A stretch of DNA of 7,675 nt from Burkholderiales bacterium (GTDB taxonomy: Bacteria > Pseudomonadota > Gammaproteobacteria > Burkholderiales > JAEUOS01): positions 1-7,675 of the forward strand of contig CANGUJ010000172.1 in the NCBI GenBank assembly GCA_947456845.1. Reading direction: 5' to 3'. Shown one piece after another: positions 7,529 to 7,675 of this stretch. Made by a program: the position numbers and the translations under genes. The notes under the pieces are model-generated. The model had not been told where the DNA came from. It ran no database searches and saw only the letters and a program-made list of their open reading frames with translations. The stretch's first letter is position 1; each line of letters starts with the position of its first letter.

Positions 7529-7675
7529 CTACTTGCCCGGCTTCTGGGCGGAAAAGAAATCCGCCATCGCCGCGATTTGTTCATCGGTATAGCCCTTCGC
7601 CAATTGATGCATGATGGTCGATGCCGGCCCGCTGCGCTGCCCCGACTTGAATGCGCTCATCTGGGCAATGATGTA
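7529..7675 (-). CDS. fccA: Class I c-type cytochrome, probable FccA subunit (C-terminal fragment)
   Basis: Only the last 48 residues are in the window; the gene continues past base 7675. The fragment ends in IMHQLAKGYTDEQIAAMADFFSAQ followed by a short PGK tail. This is the typical end of a small class I cytochrome c: a Met axial heme ligand (the Met of TIMH, about residue 22 of the fragment), then the KGYTDEQI turn and the C-terminal helix. The CxxCH heme-binding motif must lie outside. Position 12 bp upstream of fccB on the same strand makes it the likely electron-accepting cytochrome subunit. Whether it has one or two hemes cannot be told. SoxE or a cytochrome c553/c4-like protein are alternative names, so the symbol is by context. 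Confidence 0.82.
   Translation of the reverse strand, partial: YIIAQMSAFKSGQRSGPASTIMHQLAKGYTDEQIAAMADFFSAQKPGK

Overview
The window is GC-rich, densely coded DNA, and its gene content and order suggest a betaproteobacterium, perhaps of the Rhodocyclales or Thiobacillaceae type. That placement is an inference from the folD / M3 peptidase / periplasmic glutaredoxin / xth order, the protein flavours and the flavocytochrome c genes; no rRNA or other definitive marker is present. I found no insertion sequence, phage gene, CRISPR array, tRNA or rRNA.

Plus strand, 2-6114. The window opens inside an FGGY-family carbohydrate kinase (gluconokinase-like; its N-terminus lies outside). A 76-bp gap with a strong Shine-Dalgarno site leads to folD (one-carbon/folate metabolism). 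folD overlaps by 4 bp (ATGA) an M3-family zinc oligopeptidase (oligopeptidase A, prlC). After 24 bp comes an exported DUF4124-glutaredoxin fusion with a proline/alanine-rich tail, closed by an intrinsic terminator. Only about 14 bp past that terminator starts exodeoxyribonuclease III (xth). xth overlaps by 4 bp (GTGA) a small, unrecognised, secreted, possibly lipid-anchored protein. The genes from folD to the glutaredoxin look like one transcription unit; xth and the small protein form a tightly coupled pair.

Minus strand, 7675-6218. A convergent pair encodes flavocytochrome c sulfide dehydrogenase: the C-terminal 48 residues of a class I c-type cytochrome (FccA-like, cut by the window edge), then, 12 bp downstream, the Tat-exported flavoprotein subunit FccB with its covalent-FAD cysteine and redox-disulfide cysteines in place. 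Together they would oxidise sulfide in the periplasm and pass electrons to the cytochrome pool. A 22-nt perfect palindrome in the 103-bp convergent gap is the likely terminator for the plus-strand genes and perhaps for both sides.

Most of the window is conserved housekeeping and sulfide-oxidation content. I do not see a clearly new multi-gene system. The least explained items are the small xth-coupled exported protein, the architecture of the periplasmic glutaredoxin, the terminator placed just before xth, and a possible lipoprotein cysteine in the FccB signal region.
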